From Lacticaseibacillus absianus (GTDB lineage: Bacteria > Bacillota > Bacilli > Lactobacillales > Lactobacillaceae), in NCBI RefSeq assembly GCF_013407595.1, contig NZ_JABEKX010000001.1:1-64000 (forward strand): a stretch of DNA of 64,000 nucleotides. Reading direction: 5' to 3'. Position 1 is the stretch's first letter; each line of letters starts with the position of its first letter. The notes under the pieces were generated by a model, which was not told where the DNA came from, ran no database searches, and saw only the letters and a program-made list of their open reading frames with translations. Position numbers and translations under genes: made by a program. Below are positions 1 to 8,062 of this stretch, one piece after another.

Positions 1-537
1 GGCATGGTCATGCGCTGAATTGTAACGCCTGACTATAAACTCGGAACACACAAATCAAATAGATTCACTGTCTCGAAACTTGACTTAAATCCACGCTTAG
101 CTGATGAACGGGCAACAAAAGCGATTGAGGCGTTGTTAAACGAGCGTGACCCTGCCAAGGTGATATTTGGTATCATCAATCGCTATATACGTTTTTTAAA
201 GCCCAACGGCAAGGCTAGAGCAAGTTGGCCGCTGGACGACCTCTGGGCGAATTTTATCGGCAAATACGTTGAGAAGCTTCGGCTAACAACCCAACCAGAG
301 CCATTCTCTATCAAACGCACGTACAAGTGGATTGAGAAGCAAGTTGCGCCGACCTTGAAGATGTTACTCGCCTACGATTCAGCTACCGCCCAAGACATTT
401 TGATGACGATGATTGCCAACGCTACTATCACGCAAAAGGAGATGAGTGTTCTACAAGCAATGCTCGCATCAACCGAAGAAATGATTATCCCAAGTGAGGA
501 ATCAAAAAAGAGCGACTACGCCGACCTAAGCAAGTAG
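1..537 (+). pseudogene. C-terminal fragment of a Rep_trans-type replication initiator, 5' part broken or outside the window
   Basis: The frame is open from 19 to the TAA at 535-537 and is closed upstream by an in-frame TGA at 16-18, so only the C-terminal part is readable. The first start-like codon inside it is TTG at 133, but the protein already looks coding from base 19. The segment ending in WIEKQVAPTL resembles the C terminus of replication initiation factors (Rep_trans) carried by integrative and conjugative elements; I assign this from memory of the family. It lies just upstream of an excisionase-like gene and an integrase, the normal order at one end of such an element. GC content is clearly lower than in the chromosome to the right. 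Either a nonsense or frameshift change has broken it, or the start lies left of the window. Confidence 0.5.
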
Positions 538-614
538 TCACCCTTCACAGATAAAATATGGGTTCTATCTGGTTTGATTATCTCACTCCCGCCAAACTTT
601 AGGAAGTGATTTGA

Positions 615-878
615 TTGAATATTAACGTACCAGCACAGCCAGTCTTCCTGACGATGACTAGAGCTGATCTTATTAACCTAGGATACAGTCAATCGCAAGC
701 AAGCCGCATCATCAAAATGGCAAAAGAGTTGTTGCTCAAACGTGGCCTTGGATGGTACGGTAAGAAAGGCGTAGACCGTGTTCCAGTGGAAGCAGTAGAC
801 GCAGTATTAGGCTTGAAACTAAGCCAACTTGAGGGTGCACCAAGTGGCCTTTCCGCAGTTAAGGAGGAACTATCTTGA
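615..878 (+). CDS. DUF3173 family excisionase-like protein
   Basis: An 87-residue protein typical of the small DUF3173 proteins encoded directly before tyrosine integrases of Gram-positive integrative elements. The central part (TRADLINLGYSQSQASRIIK, then a basic stretch and RVPVEAVDAVLGL) matches the family pattern of a short winged-helix-like DNA-binding fold. They are thought to act like excisionases, helping the integrase to excise the element. The start is TTG at 615 with AGGAAG at 601-606; an internal ATG at 653 is the alternative. Its stop overlaps the integrase start (TTGA at 875-878), so the two are translationally coupled. The function is inferred from family and position. Confidence 0.8.
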   Translation: MNINVPAQPVFLTMTRADLINLGYSQSQASRIIKMAKELLLKRGLGWYGKKGVDRVPVEAVDAVLGLKLSQLEGAPSGLSAVKEELS

Positions 879-2008
879 CTACGAAAGACCATATTACAAA
901 ACAAGCGGACGGCACTTTTAGCTTCCGCGTGAGCTTAGGAACTGACAAACGGACTGGCAAGCGAATTCAAAAACGCGCCAGCGGCTTCAAAACGAAAACG
1001 GAGGCGAAAAAAGCAAGAGTTGCAATGTTGGCAGCTGGGGTCGCCGATGATGAGGACATCAAGAAGACGAAGTTTGGCGAGTTTATGGAGGACGTGTTCA
1101 AGCCTTGGTACAAAACCCAAGTGAAGCCACGCACCTACCGCCAACGACTGGTTTTGATGAACACCGATTATCTGACTAGGTTCAACGACATCATCATTGA
1201 CCAAATTCGGCCGATTGATGTGCAACATTGGCAAGTCAGCCTGCTCAAGGACTGTAAGCAATCCTATGCGCGTACCATCAACATTATGTTAGGCCAAGTG
1301 CTTGAACGTGCTAAGGCACTGGGTATCATCACTGAAAATCCTGTGCGGATCGTTGGCCTCATCAAGAAGAAGAAAGCAAAAATCCAGTTCTGGACGCAAG
1401 CCGACTTCCAAAAGGTGCTTACTAAGACAAATACCGACACGTACACGGGCCGATTTGATTACACGATGTTGTGGTTCATGTTCATGTCAGGCTTGCGTAG
1501 CGGTGAAGCACGGGCGTTAAAGTGGACAGACGTTGATCTCGAAGCTAAGACCGTGAGCGTCAATAAGACGATGGACTATCACAACCGCAACTGGTTTGAA
1601 ACGCCTGCGCCGAAGACTGCCGCTAGCCGTCGTACCGTGGCGCTTGATGATGATACCGTAGCGTGTTTAGGCGCGTGGCAGGTCGCACAAGCGGCGATGG
1701 TGAATTCCGAGTGGGTATTCTCACGCGATGGGATTCCGTGCTCTGACGGACAATTTTTGGACATTGTGGACGCGTACAGTACACTCGCCAAAGTTCAGCG
1801 AATTACCGTGCACGGCCTCCGCCACTCGCATGTGTCGCTGTTGATCAGCCTTGGTGAAAATCCACTCCCGATTAAAGAACGTCTGGGGCATGAGGATATC
1901 GAAACGACACTCGGCACTTACGGTCATCTCTACCCAAACAGTAACTTTGAAGTCGCAAAAAAGCTCAACGGGATATTCTCCAAAGAGGTGCCCGATGAGC
2001 CAAAATAA
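875..2008 (+). CDS. int: Tyrosine-family site-specific integrase
   Basis: A 377-residue phage/ICE-type tyrosine recombinase that cuts and rejoins att sites. An N-terminal AP2-like arm-binding region (residues about 10-50, GTFSFRVSLG...) and a SAM-like core-binding domain (about 65-165) precede the catalytic domain. Visible catalytic residues are Arg208 (SGLRSGEARAL), His313 and Arg316 (HGLRH), His339 (LGHED) and the nucleophile Tyr349 (LGTYGH). All are present, so it should be active. The start is TTG at 875, preceded by AAGGAGG at 861-867. The gene points towards the chromosome, and its last 44 bases overlap the antisense MerR reading frame, which marks the element's right end. The attachment core should lie near 2009-2110. 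Confidence 0.95.
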   Translation: MTTKDHITKQADGTFSFRVSLGTDKRTGKRIQKRASGFKTKTEAKKARVAMLAAGVADDEDIKKTKFGEFMEDVFKPWYKTQVKPRTYRQRLVLMNTDYLTRFNDIIIDQIRPIDVQHWQVSLLKDCKQSYARTINIMLGQVLERAKALGIITENPVRIVGLIKKKKAKIQFWTQADFQKVLTKTNTDTYTGRFDYTMLWFMFMSGLRSGEARALKWTDVDLEAKTVSVNKTMDYHNRNWFETPAPKTAASRRTVALDDDTVACLGAWQVAQAAMVNSEWVFSRDGIPCSDGQFLDIVDAYSTLAKVQRITVHGLRHSHVSLLISLGENPLPIKERLGHEDIETTLGTYGHLYPNSNFEVAKKLNGIFSKEVPDEPK

Positions 2009-2474
2009 TTTGGAAAGGGTCAAAATTGTGCCACCATAAAATCGGTGGTGCTAGAAACCTTGATACCACGGGACGGGCGCGAGATGTGCCATTGTTCCCG
2101 GGAAATTCCTGCGCAGCCCGCGCGATCCGCGTCGCCAACTCCGCGCGAACGTCACGCAGCTGGCCCTGGCGCACGGCCAACGTCGCCAACTGCTCGTCGA
2201 TCGACTTCAGCTCTCGATCGACGAGCTGGACGTTCGCCTGCCACTGGGCCAGCGTCCCACAGTTGCTGTCGTGGCGCGCACGGATCTCCAGGATCGCGGC
2301 GATCGAGAAACCCATCGCCTGCAACGCCCGAATCGCCTCAAAGTCTGCCGCATCAGCCGCTGTATACCAGTAGTTGCGGCCCCGTCGCGCCGGGTGCATC
2401 AGTCCACGCTGGACATAGAAGCGAACCGTCTCTTTAGTCGTCTGGTGGGCTGTAATAAATTCACCGATCAGCAT
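1965..2474 (-). CDS. MerR-family transcriptional regulator with a C terminus replaced by element DNA
   Basis: A 169-residue frame from ATG 2474 (GGAGG 6 bases upstream). Residues 1-70 form a MerR winged helix-turn-helix (TTKETVRFYVQRGLM, then YWYTAADAADFEAIRALQAMGFS). Residues 75-125 are a dimerisation coiled coil with SNCGTLAQW, like the small CGT-type MerR proteins. Family members of this kind are usually about 125-140 residues. Here the frame continues through a proline/tryptophan-rich tail (FLAPPILWWHNFDPFQIIL) into the antisense of the integrase 3' end. I infer that the element inserted at the 3' end of the gene and supplied a new tail. It is divergent from the small membrane protein at 2731, the likely target. 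Activity of the altered protein is uncertain. Confidence 0.75.
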   Translation of the reverse strand: MLIGEFITAHQTTKETVRFYVQRGLMHPARRGRNYWYTAADAADFEAIRALQAMGFSIAAILEIRARHDSNCGTLAQWQANVQLVDRELKSIDEQLATLAVRQGQLRDVRAELATRIARAAQEFPGNNGTSRARPVVSRFLAPPILWWHNFDPFQIILAHRAPLWRISR

Positions 2475-2534
2475 ATTAGCCTCCGTTCCCGTGTGCCGTC
2501 TTGTCGATACGCGGCTGGCGACCGCAGACAAACA

Positions 2535-2684
2535 CTTCCGCCCAAAGTACAGGCGACGCAGAAAGTGCTTGCTTCCGCCCAAAGTACGGGCGACGCAGAA
2601 AGTGCTTGCTTCCGCCCAAAGTACGGGCGACGCAGAAAGTGCTTGCTTCCGCCCAAAGTACAGGCGACGCAGAAAGTGCTTGCT
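2535..2684. repeat. Four tandem 37-bp repeats in the merR/membrane-protein intergenic region
   Basis: Units begin at 2535, 2572, 2609 and 2646, exactly 37 bases apart, each starting CTTCCGCCCAAAGTAC and ending AGAAAGTGCTTG. The units differ mainly at one base: ACAGGCG in units 1 and 4, ACGGGCG in units 2 and 3. Each unit contains the dyad CGCCC-AAAGTAC-GGGCG. There are no spacers between units. A perfect 12-base palindrome GGGGTGCACCCC follows at 2687-2698, just before the RBS of the downstream gene. Confidence 0.9.
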
Positions 2685-2730
2685 ATGGGGTGCACCCCAC
2701 GCGGTTCAATCATGTCAGGAGGTGTTGACA

Positions 2731-3015
2731 ATGACGATTATTCTAACGTGCCTGATCACTGCCTACGCCGGGACAACGGCCTGGGCTGCGATCGCTGACT
2801 GGCGCACATATCCGGGCCCGAGCACGCTCTCGCTGACCGCTGCGCTCTGCTTGGGGCTCGGCCTGCGGTGGGCAGTGCTCGTCCCAGTCGGCGTGGTCGC
2901 ATTACTTTTGGCCGCCATCTGCAACGGGATCGCGCGTTACGGCCACATCCACTGGACCCATCTGCTGGTGCGTAGCGTGTGGTCACTGATCCTCCTCGGC
3001 CTGTGGTGGTGCTGA
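2731..3015 (+). CDS. Small integral membrane protein, unknown function
   Basis: A 94-residue, very hydrophobic protein with about three membrane segments (residues 3-20, 30-68 and 75-94), ending LLGLWWC. The start ATG 2731 follows AGGAGG at 2717-2722. No family is recognised. It is divergent from the merR gene across the 37-bp repeat array, so regulation by that MerR protein is a reasonable inference. It has no cysteine- or histidine-rich metal motif. Confidence 0.7.
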   Translation: MTIILTCLITAYAGTTAWAAIADWRTYPGPSTLSLTAALCLGLGLRWAVLVPVGVVALLLAAICNGIARYGHIHWTHLLVRSVWSLILLGLWWC

Positions 3016-3126
3016 ACCCATCCAGGTGGCCACGCGTCTGCGCCAAGCCTGTGACTCACCAAGCGCGCTGACTTGCTTCCGTTCGCCCTGGCCATGAGCA
3101 CACGCTGGCCACCCACCGATACAAAT

Positions 3127-3159
3127 CAGCACGCGCCCCCCAATGGGGAGCGCGTGCTG
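3127..3159 (-). terminator. Terminator-like hairpin after purA
   Basis: CAGCACGCGC pairs with GCGCGTGCTG around a C/G-rich centre, 25 bases past the purA stop on the minus strand. There is no long T tract. Confidence 0.7.
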
Positions 3160-3183
3160 TTCGAACGGGCGACCGTCGCGAGC

Positions 3184-4473
3184 CTAGAACTTCTCCCAGA
3201 TGTTCGCCAGGATGTTGGTCTGCTCGCGGTCCGGGCCGACGGAGAAGGTCAGCAGGTCCACGCCGATCAGCTCGGCGATGCGGGTGACATAGTTGCGCGC
3301 GGCCGCAGGTAGGTCGGCCAGCGTCTTGGCCCCGGTGATGTCGTCAGTCCAGCCAGGCAGCTCCTCGTAGACCGGCTTGCACTGCGCCAGTTCCTTGAGC
3401 GATGCCGGGTAGCGGCCGATGGTCTCACCGTTGAGTTCGTAGCCCGTGCAGATCTTGATGGTCTCGAGGCCGGTCAGGACGTCCACGGAGTTCAGGCAGA
3501 GGTCGGTGACGCCTGCCACGCGGCACGCGTGCCGCACAACGACGGCGTCGAACCAGCCGACTCGGCGCGGACGCCCGGTGACCGTGCCGTACTCGTGGCC
3601 GGCTTCACGGATGAAATCGCCGGCCTCATCGAACAGCTCGGTCGGGAACGGCCCGTCGCCGACGCGGGAGGTGTAAGCCTTGGCCACCCCGGCCACGCGG
3701 TCGATCTTGCTGGCGCCGACGCCGGTACCGTTGGCGACGCCACCGGCCGGGTTGGAGCTGGTGACGAATGGGTAGGTCCCCTGGTCGATGTCGAGCATCG
3801 TGCCCTGCGCCCCTTCGAACAGGATGTTCTCACCCTGCTCCAGCGCCTCATTCAGCAGCACCGTGGTGTCGCAGACGTACTGGGCCAACTGCTGGCCGTA
3901 GCCGTAGTATTCCTCGAACACGTCCTCAAAGGCGATCGGATCCACCCCGTAGATCTTCGTGAACAGCTTGTTTTTCTCGTCCAGGTTCGCGCGCAGCTTC
4001 GCCTCGAAGGTGTCGCGCTCCAGCAGGTCGGCGATGCGGATCCCAACGCGTGCAGCCTTGTCCATGTAGGCCGGGCCGATGCCACGGTTGGTCGTACCGA
4101 TCTTCCCGTCGCCCTTGCTGGCCTCTTGGGCCTTGTCCAGCGCGATGTGGTACGGCAAGATGACATGCGCGCGGTCGGAGATGCGCAGATTCGCGCCGTC
4201 CACCCCTTGCGCCTTCAAGGTCGCCAGCTCGGTAACGAGGCTCTTCGGGTTGACCACGACGCCGTTGCCGATCACGGAGAGCTGGTGTGCGTGCAGGATA
4301 CCGGACGGGATCAGGCGCAGCTTGTACACGACCCCATCACTGTGAATGGTGTGGCCGGCGTTGTCGCCCCCCTGGTAACGGCTAATGATGTTCGCGCCCT
4401 GGCTCAGAAAATCGGTGATCTTGCCCTTTCCTTCGTCGCCCCACTGCGTGCCTACGATAACTACTGTTCCCAT
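3184..4473 (-). CDS. purA: Adenylosuccinate synthetase
   Basis: A 429-residue enzyme, the usual length for bacterial PurA. It makes adenylosuccinate from IMP, aspartate and GTP, the first committed step to AMP. The N terminus has the signature [18 protein letters not shown] with the catalytic Asp and GTP-binding loop; [10 protein letters not shown] carries the catalytic His. Other family blocks seen are [29 protein letters not shown] and [12 protein letters not shown] 4473 was chosen because the conserved [12 protein letters not shown] starts there and GGAG precedes it; the frame is open further upstream. Monocistronic, with its own hairpin at 3127. Confidence 0.98.
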   Translation of the reverse strand: MGTVVIVGTQWGDEGKGKITDFLSQGANIISRYQGGDNAGHTIHSDGVVYKLRLIPSGILHAHQLSVIGNGVVVNPKSLVTELATLKAQGVDGANLRISDRAHVILPYHIALDKAQEASKGDGKIGTTNRGIGPAYMDKAARVGIRIADLLERDTFEAKLRANLDEKNKLFTKIYGVDPIAFEDVFEEYYGYGQQLAQYVCDTTVLLNEALEQGENILFEGAQGTMLDIDQGTYPFVTSSNPAGGVANGTGVGASKIDRVAGVAKAYTSRVGDGPFPTELFDEAGDFIREAGHEYGTVTGRPRRVGWFDAVVVRHACRVAGVTDLCLNSVDVLTGLETIKICTGYELNGETIGRYPASLKELAQCKPVYEELPGWTDDITGAKTLADLPAAARNYVTRIAELIGVDLLTFSVGPDREQTNILANIWEKF

Positions 4474-4586
4474 GTTGTTCCGTCTCCTTTTGTCGATTCG
4501 TGAACTGCCACTAGCTATTCTAACAACAAGCTCCCGCTGTGACAAGCAAAAACCGAATAATGGTTTCCCAAGCAAGCGATGAATAA

Positions 4587-4614
4587 TAAAAACCCGAACG
4601 ATAATCGTCCGGGT
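4587..4614 (-). terminator. Rho-independent terminator of the 4642-5793 gene
   Basis: The stem ACCCG-ACGAT / ATCGT-CGGGT at 4592-4614 is followed on the minus strand by a run of five T. It lies between the unknown gene and purA. Confidence 0.85.
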
Positions 4615-4641
4615 CAGGTTTTGACTAAAAATAACCGAATC

Positions 4642-5793
4642 TTAGCGGCCGCTATGCAGCCGTGCCTCTTGCAGGTAAGCGTAGATGTGGCCAAACGCCA
4701 GCTCCTGCACGTCGGCCAAGGCGATCACCTCGTCCTCATCGGTGTCGTCGGCGTGCATCACGAAGTCCGTGGCCGTCACGTCGAACGGCACGCCCATCAG
4801 CGACAGCGGCGCTTTGGTCCGCACCCGCACGACGCGCTCGAAGGCCGCGGATTCGCGGATCAGATCCGCGATCAAGTCCGCACTGGCGTCGAACTCACGA
4901 TCAGCGTTGAGCACCGGCTGCTTGTCCAGGTGGTGCGCCATCATCCAGCCGCTGTACGTCGCGATCGTCTGGAGGTAATCGCTGGCCAGCGTCACGCTTT
5001 GTAGCCCCGTCAACCGTAACACCACGTAGCCGCCGAACTGGCCGGCCATGTCGCGGAGACTGAGCACGACCACCGTCGCGTTGACCGCTAGGACGAGGCC
5101 GACGTAGAATTGCTCACCTTGGCCCTTCGGCATCGCGACGATCAGCTGGCCGCTGGCCGCGGCCGCCGCCAGCACCGGCTGCAACTGCCCATCGTTCTGG
5201 TGAATGTCGGTGCGCACGTGCTGGAGCTTGTCGCGCCCCTGCACCAGAGCTGTTTCGAGCCGCAACTCAAGGCCCTGGAACTCGATCACAAGCACATCAG
5301 TGAAGTCGACTTGCAGATAGCGCACATCGGTGTAGTTGAACTTGTTGAACACCGCCAGTGTGAACCGGTCCGCCGCCACGGCGGTCACTTGTCCTTCCAG
5401 GTAGGCGTCGTCATCGGCCAGCATCACCAAGATCAGCTCCTGGCTCTGCTTGGCCTGCGTCGCCAGCTGGCCGATCAGCTCCTGCGTCGCGTCGAAGTGG
5501 AAGGCCGGGCTGCTCGCCGGCAGGGTCAAGAACTGGTTATCCGCTGCGACCTGCATGCGGAAGGTCATGTCGTCTAGGTCATCGCCGGCGAACTCGACTT
5601 GATCGATCGCCGTGAAGCTGATCAGCACCGAGCCGTCCGCCAGGCCCGCGTCGTTATACGTTGCAAGCAGCACGCCGGTCTTGCCCAGCACCTGCACGTA
5701 ACCGGTATAAAAATCCTCGGTGTCACGTTGGTACACATTGATCAAAAGCTGCTCGTTCAAAGCAGCCATCAGACTCATCAGGATGGCGTCCAA
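4642..5793 (-). CDS. Uncharacterised four-repeat, probably beta-rich protein
   Basis: A 383-residue soluble acidic protein that I do not recognise. It appears to be four degenerate copies of an 80-95-residue unit (about residues 12-90, 108-190, 205-290 and 310-380). Each unit has a strand-rich pattern: a hydrophobic strand, an acidic patch, F/Y-x-G-x-V, a second strand, then a last strand leading to a VEF-, IEF- or LAF-like end (for example FYTGYVQVLGKTGVLLATYN and YLEGQVTAVAADRFTLAVFN). This suggests small beta-barrel modules such as Sm-like or OB-like folds, which is inference only. The start is TTG 5793 because GGAGG sits 7 bases before it; no ATG fits as well. It lies between dnaB and purA, in the same direction, with its own terminator. 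Confidence 0.8.
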   Translation of the reverse strand: MDAILMSLMAALNEQLLINVYQRDTEDFYTGYVQVLGKTGVLLATYNDAGLADGSVLISFTAIDQVEFAGDDLDDMTFRMQVAADNQFLTLPASSPAFHFDATQELIGQLATQAKQSQELILVMLADDDAYLEGQVTAVAADRFTLAVFNKFNYTDVRYLQVDFTDVLVIEFQGLELRLETALVQGRDKLQHVRTDIHQNDGQLQPVLAAAAASGQLIVAMPKGQGEQFYVGLVLAVNATVVVLSLRDMAGQFGGYVVLRLTGLQSVTLASDYLQTIATYSGWMMAHHLDKQPVLNADREFDASADLIADLIRESAAFERVVRVRTKAPLSLMGVPFDVTATDFVMHADDTDEDEVIALADVQELAFGHIYAYLQEARLHSGR

Positions 5794-5827
5794 GGCACAT
5801 CCTCCTTCTTGTGGTTTTGATGCCCAT

Positions 5828-5841
5828 ATCACCCGGGCAAT
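5828..5841. promoter_or_regulatory. Weak Noc-box-like palindrome
   Basis: ATCACCCGGGCAAT matches 11 of 14 positions of the B. subtilis Noc site ATTTCCCGGGAAAT. It is the weakest of four such matches in this window. Confidence 0.2.
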
Positions 5842-5931
5842 AATCGGGGCAGGGCCACGCGCCGCTGTGGGGGCGTCGAACGCCGTCAGGCCACGGCGGT
5901 GGCTAAGCGTTCCGCCGCGCTGCGTGCTGGT

Positions 5932-7320
5932 CTACTGGCCCGGCACGTAGGCGATGGAGCTGAATTTGTTGTAAGACTTCACGAACAGCAGCTTCACCGT
6001 GCCGCGCGCACCGGAGCGGTTCTTCTCGATGATCACTTCGACTTCACCGACGTTCTGGTCGTCTTCGTTGTGATCGTTCTCTTCTTCGCCGTCGCCGTCC
6101 GGGTCGCGGTAGTAGTCATCGCGGTACAGGAAGGCGACGATGTCGGCGTCCTGCTCGATGGAGCCGGACTCACGGATGTCGGACAGCACCGGCCGCTTAT
6201 CCTGGCGCTGCTCAACGCCACGCGAGAGCTGGGACAGGGCGATGACCGGACAGTGCAGTTCCTTGGCGAGCTTCTTGAGCTGCCGGGAGATCGCGCTGAC
6301 TTCCTGCTGGCGGCTTTCTTGGCCGGAACCTTCGATCAGCTGCAGGTAATCGATCACGATCAGCCCAAGCGGACTGCTGCCGTGCTCGTGCTCTTTTTGA
6401 AGCTTCAGGCACTGCGAGCGGATCTGCGCCATGCGCACCCCCGGGGTGTCGTCGATGTAGATGCTGGCTTGGCTCAGGCTCCCCATCGCGATGATCAAGT
6501 GCTGCCACTCTTCTTCGTTCAGCTGACCGGTGCGCAGGTGCTGCGCGTCGATGCTACCCTCGGCGCACAGCATCCGGTTGACCAGCGACTCGGCGCCCAT
6601 TTCGAGCGAGAACATCGCGACGGTCTTGCCCGTCTTGGTGCCCACGTTCTGCGCAATGTTGAGCACGAACGCCGTTTTACCCACCGCCGGCCGCGCGGCG
6701 AGGATGATCAACTCATCGTCGTGCAGGCCGGTGGTCATGTGGTCAAGGTCTTTGAAGCCAGTCGGCAGGCCGGTGATCTCCGTGTCGTTCTGGTAGAGCT
6801 TGTCGATCTCCTCCATGGTCGCGTTGAGGACTTCTTTGATCGGCCGAAACCCCGACCGGTTGTTGCCGTCGCTGACCGCCATGATCTGACTCTCAGCGTT
6901 CTCCACCAACCCGGTGACGTCGGCCTGATCGTCGTAGGCCTGCTGGATGATCTTCTCCGACGTCTCGATCAGCCGGCGCAGCTGCGCCTTGTCCGCTACG
7001 ATCTTCGCGTAGTAGACCACGTTGGCCGCCGTCGGCACCGCGTCGGCCAGCTCGACCAGGTAAGCCATGCCGCCGATATCGTCGAGCTGGTTGTGGCCGT
7101 CGAGGAACTCCTGGACCGTCAACGGGTCGATCGCGTCGCCCCGGTCGGACAGCTCGTTCATCGCGTGGAAGATCAGCTGGTGGGCGCGCTTATAGAAGTC
7201 GCCTTCGACCAGATATTCCGCGGCGTCGATCAGCGAGTTCGGCGTGAGAAAAATGCCCCCGAGGACTGCTTGTTCCGCTTCAAGATTGACTGGCGGTGTG
7301 CGCCTGATCTGATTATCCAT
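5932..7320 (-). CDS. dnaB: Replicative DNA helicase DnaB (DnaC in Bacillus)
   Basis: A 462-residue hexameric helicase that unwinds DNA ahead of the replisome. The N-terminal domain (about 1-150, beginning PPVNLEAEQAVLGGIFL) is the DnaB-N helical domain. The RecA-like domain has Walker A ARPAVGKTAFVLNIA at about residue 215, Walker B LIVIDYLQLI, and the arginine-finger region SGSIEQDADIVAFLYRD. Start ATG 7320 has GGAGG 7 bases upstream. It follows rplI and gdpP on the same strand, the standard Lactobacillaceae order, but a 252-base gap with a long palindrome separates it from rplI. Confidence 0.98.
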   Translation of the reverse strand: MDNQIRRTPPVNLEAEQAVLGGIFLTPNSLIDAAEYLVEGDFYKRAHQLIFHAMNELSDRGDAIDPLTVQEFLDGHNQLDDIGGMAYLVELADAVPTAANVVYYAKIVADKAQLRRLIETSEKIIQQAYDDQADVTGLVENAESQIMAVSDGNNRSGFRPIKEVLNATMEEIDKLYQNDTEITGLPTGFKDLDHMTTGLHDDELIILAARPAVGKTAFVLNIAQNVGTKTGKTVAMFSLEMGAESLVNRMLCAEGSIDAQHLRTGQLNEEEWQHLIIAMGSLSQASIYIDDTPGVRMAQIRSQCLKLQKEHEHGSSPLGLIVIDYLQLIEGSGQESRQQEVSAISRQLKKLAKELHCPVIALSQLSRGVEQRQDKRPVLSDIRESGSIEQDADIVAFLYRDDYYRDPDGDGEEENDHNEDDQNVGEVEVIIEKNRSGARGTVKLLFVKSYNKFSSIAYVPGQ

Positions 7321-7466
7321 GCTTGTCCTCCTGTACCTTAGGCCGGGTTTTGTATCCTATATAGTGTAGATTAAAACGGCACGCCTGACAACCGCGAAGA
7401 AGACGCGGGCCCGGGGCGCGACTCGTCCAGTACATCACGGGCCCTAACGCCACGCCCTTGCTGTAC

Positions 7467-7518
7467 AAGAGCGGCCCACTATAAACCCTAAGTGCAGGGT
7501 TTATAGTGGACCGCTCGT
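7467..7518. repeat. Long intergenic palindrome with TAAGTGCA loop
   Basis: The arms 7467-7488 and 7497-7518 (GAGCGG.CCACTATAAACCC and its complement) pair over 22 bases with two mismatches around the loop TAAGTGCA. No T tract follows on either strand, so it is not a standard terminator. The same loop and layout recur at 33.1, 61.3 and, less exactly, 62.2 kb. Confidence 0.8.
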
Positions 7519-7572
7519 CTACGCTGGGCTAAACCCGTGTTCTGGCACAGCCCTAGTCTTCTTCAAGCCGGC

Positions 7573-8028
7573 TTACTTCTGTTCCGTAATGTGCACCCGG
7601 ATGTTCGCCTCGACGCCCGGGTACAGCGTCACGCTGACGTTGCGGTACCCCAGCGCCTTGATCGGCTCCGGCAGGTCCATCTTGCGCTTGTCGACCTTGA
7701 TCTGGTACTGCTTCTCGAGCGCCTGGGCGATCTGCTTGCTCGGGATCGACCCGAACAGGCGGGCGTCCTCGCCGGCCTTGCTCTGGATCTGCACGACGGT
7801 CTTGTCGTCTTCAAGCTGCGCCTTGATCGCTTCGGCCGCCGCCTTGGCTTCGGCCTCCTTCTTCTCTTCCAGCTTCTGCTGGCCGCGCAGGGCGCTCATG
7901 GCCTGCGGCGTCGCCAGCTTGGCCTTCCCGGTCTTGATCAAGAAGTTCTGACCGTAGCCATCCGGCACTTCCTTGACTTCGCCGCGCTTACCTTTGCCGC
8001 GGACATCTTGGGTAAAAATCACTTTCAT
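7573..8028 (-). CDS. rplI: 50S ribosomal protein L9
   Basis: A 151-residue protein of normal length. The N-terminal rRNA-binding domain begins [21 protein letters not shown] and contains [13 protein letters not shown] long charged helix (about 50-80, [18 protein letters not shown]) leads to the C-terminal domain ending HITEQK. The frame is open upstream, but ATG 8028 is the conserved start, with GAAGG before it. It sits 34 bases downstream of gdpP, in the conserved gdpP-rplI-dnaB order. Confidence 0.98.
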   Translation of the reverse strand: MKVIFTQDVRGKGKRGEVKEVPDGYGQNFLIKTGKAKLATPQAMSALRGQQKLEEKKEAEAKAAAEAIKAQLEDDKTVVQIQSKAGEDARLFGSIPSKQIAQALEKQYQIKVDKRKMDLPEPIKALGYRNVSVTLYPGVEANIRVHITEQK

Positions 8029-8062
8029 GTTCGATTCCTTCTTTCTGCATTGGGGCCCGGCG

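Noticed and set aside
2016-2058. tRNA 3' end as the integration target
   Set aside because: No tRNA-like fold or TTC arm is visible; the only candidate is a short GCCACC/GGTGGT hairpin.
2535-2684. CRISPR array
   Set aside because: The 37-base units are directly adjacent with no unique spacers, and no cas genes are nearby.
5899-7341. Long open frames antisense to dnaB, the ABC gene and murE (also 26710-28398 and 51587-53143)
   Set aside because: They mirror the codon pattern of real GC-rich genes on the other strand and have no protein-family features or ribosome sites.
7467-7518. Rho-independent terminator between rplI and dnaB
   Set aside because: The stem is long but no T tract follows on the minus strand; I list it as a repeat element instead.
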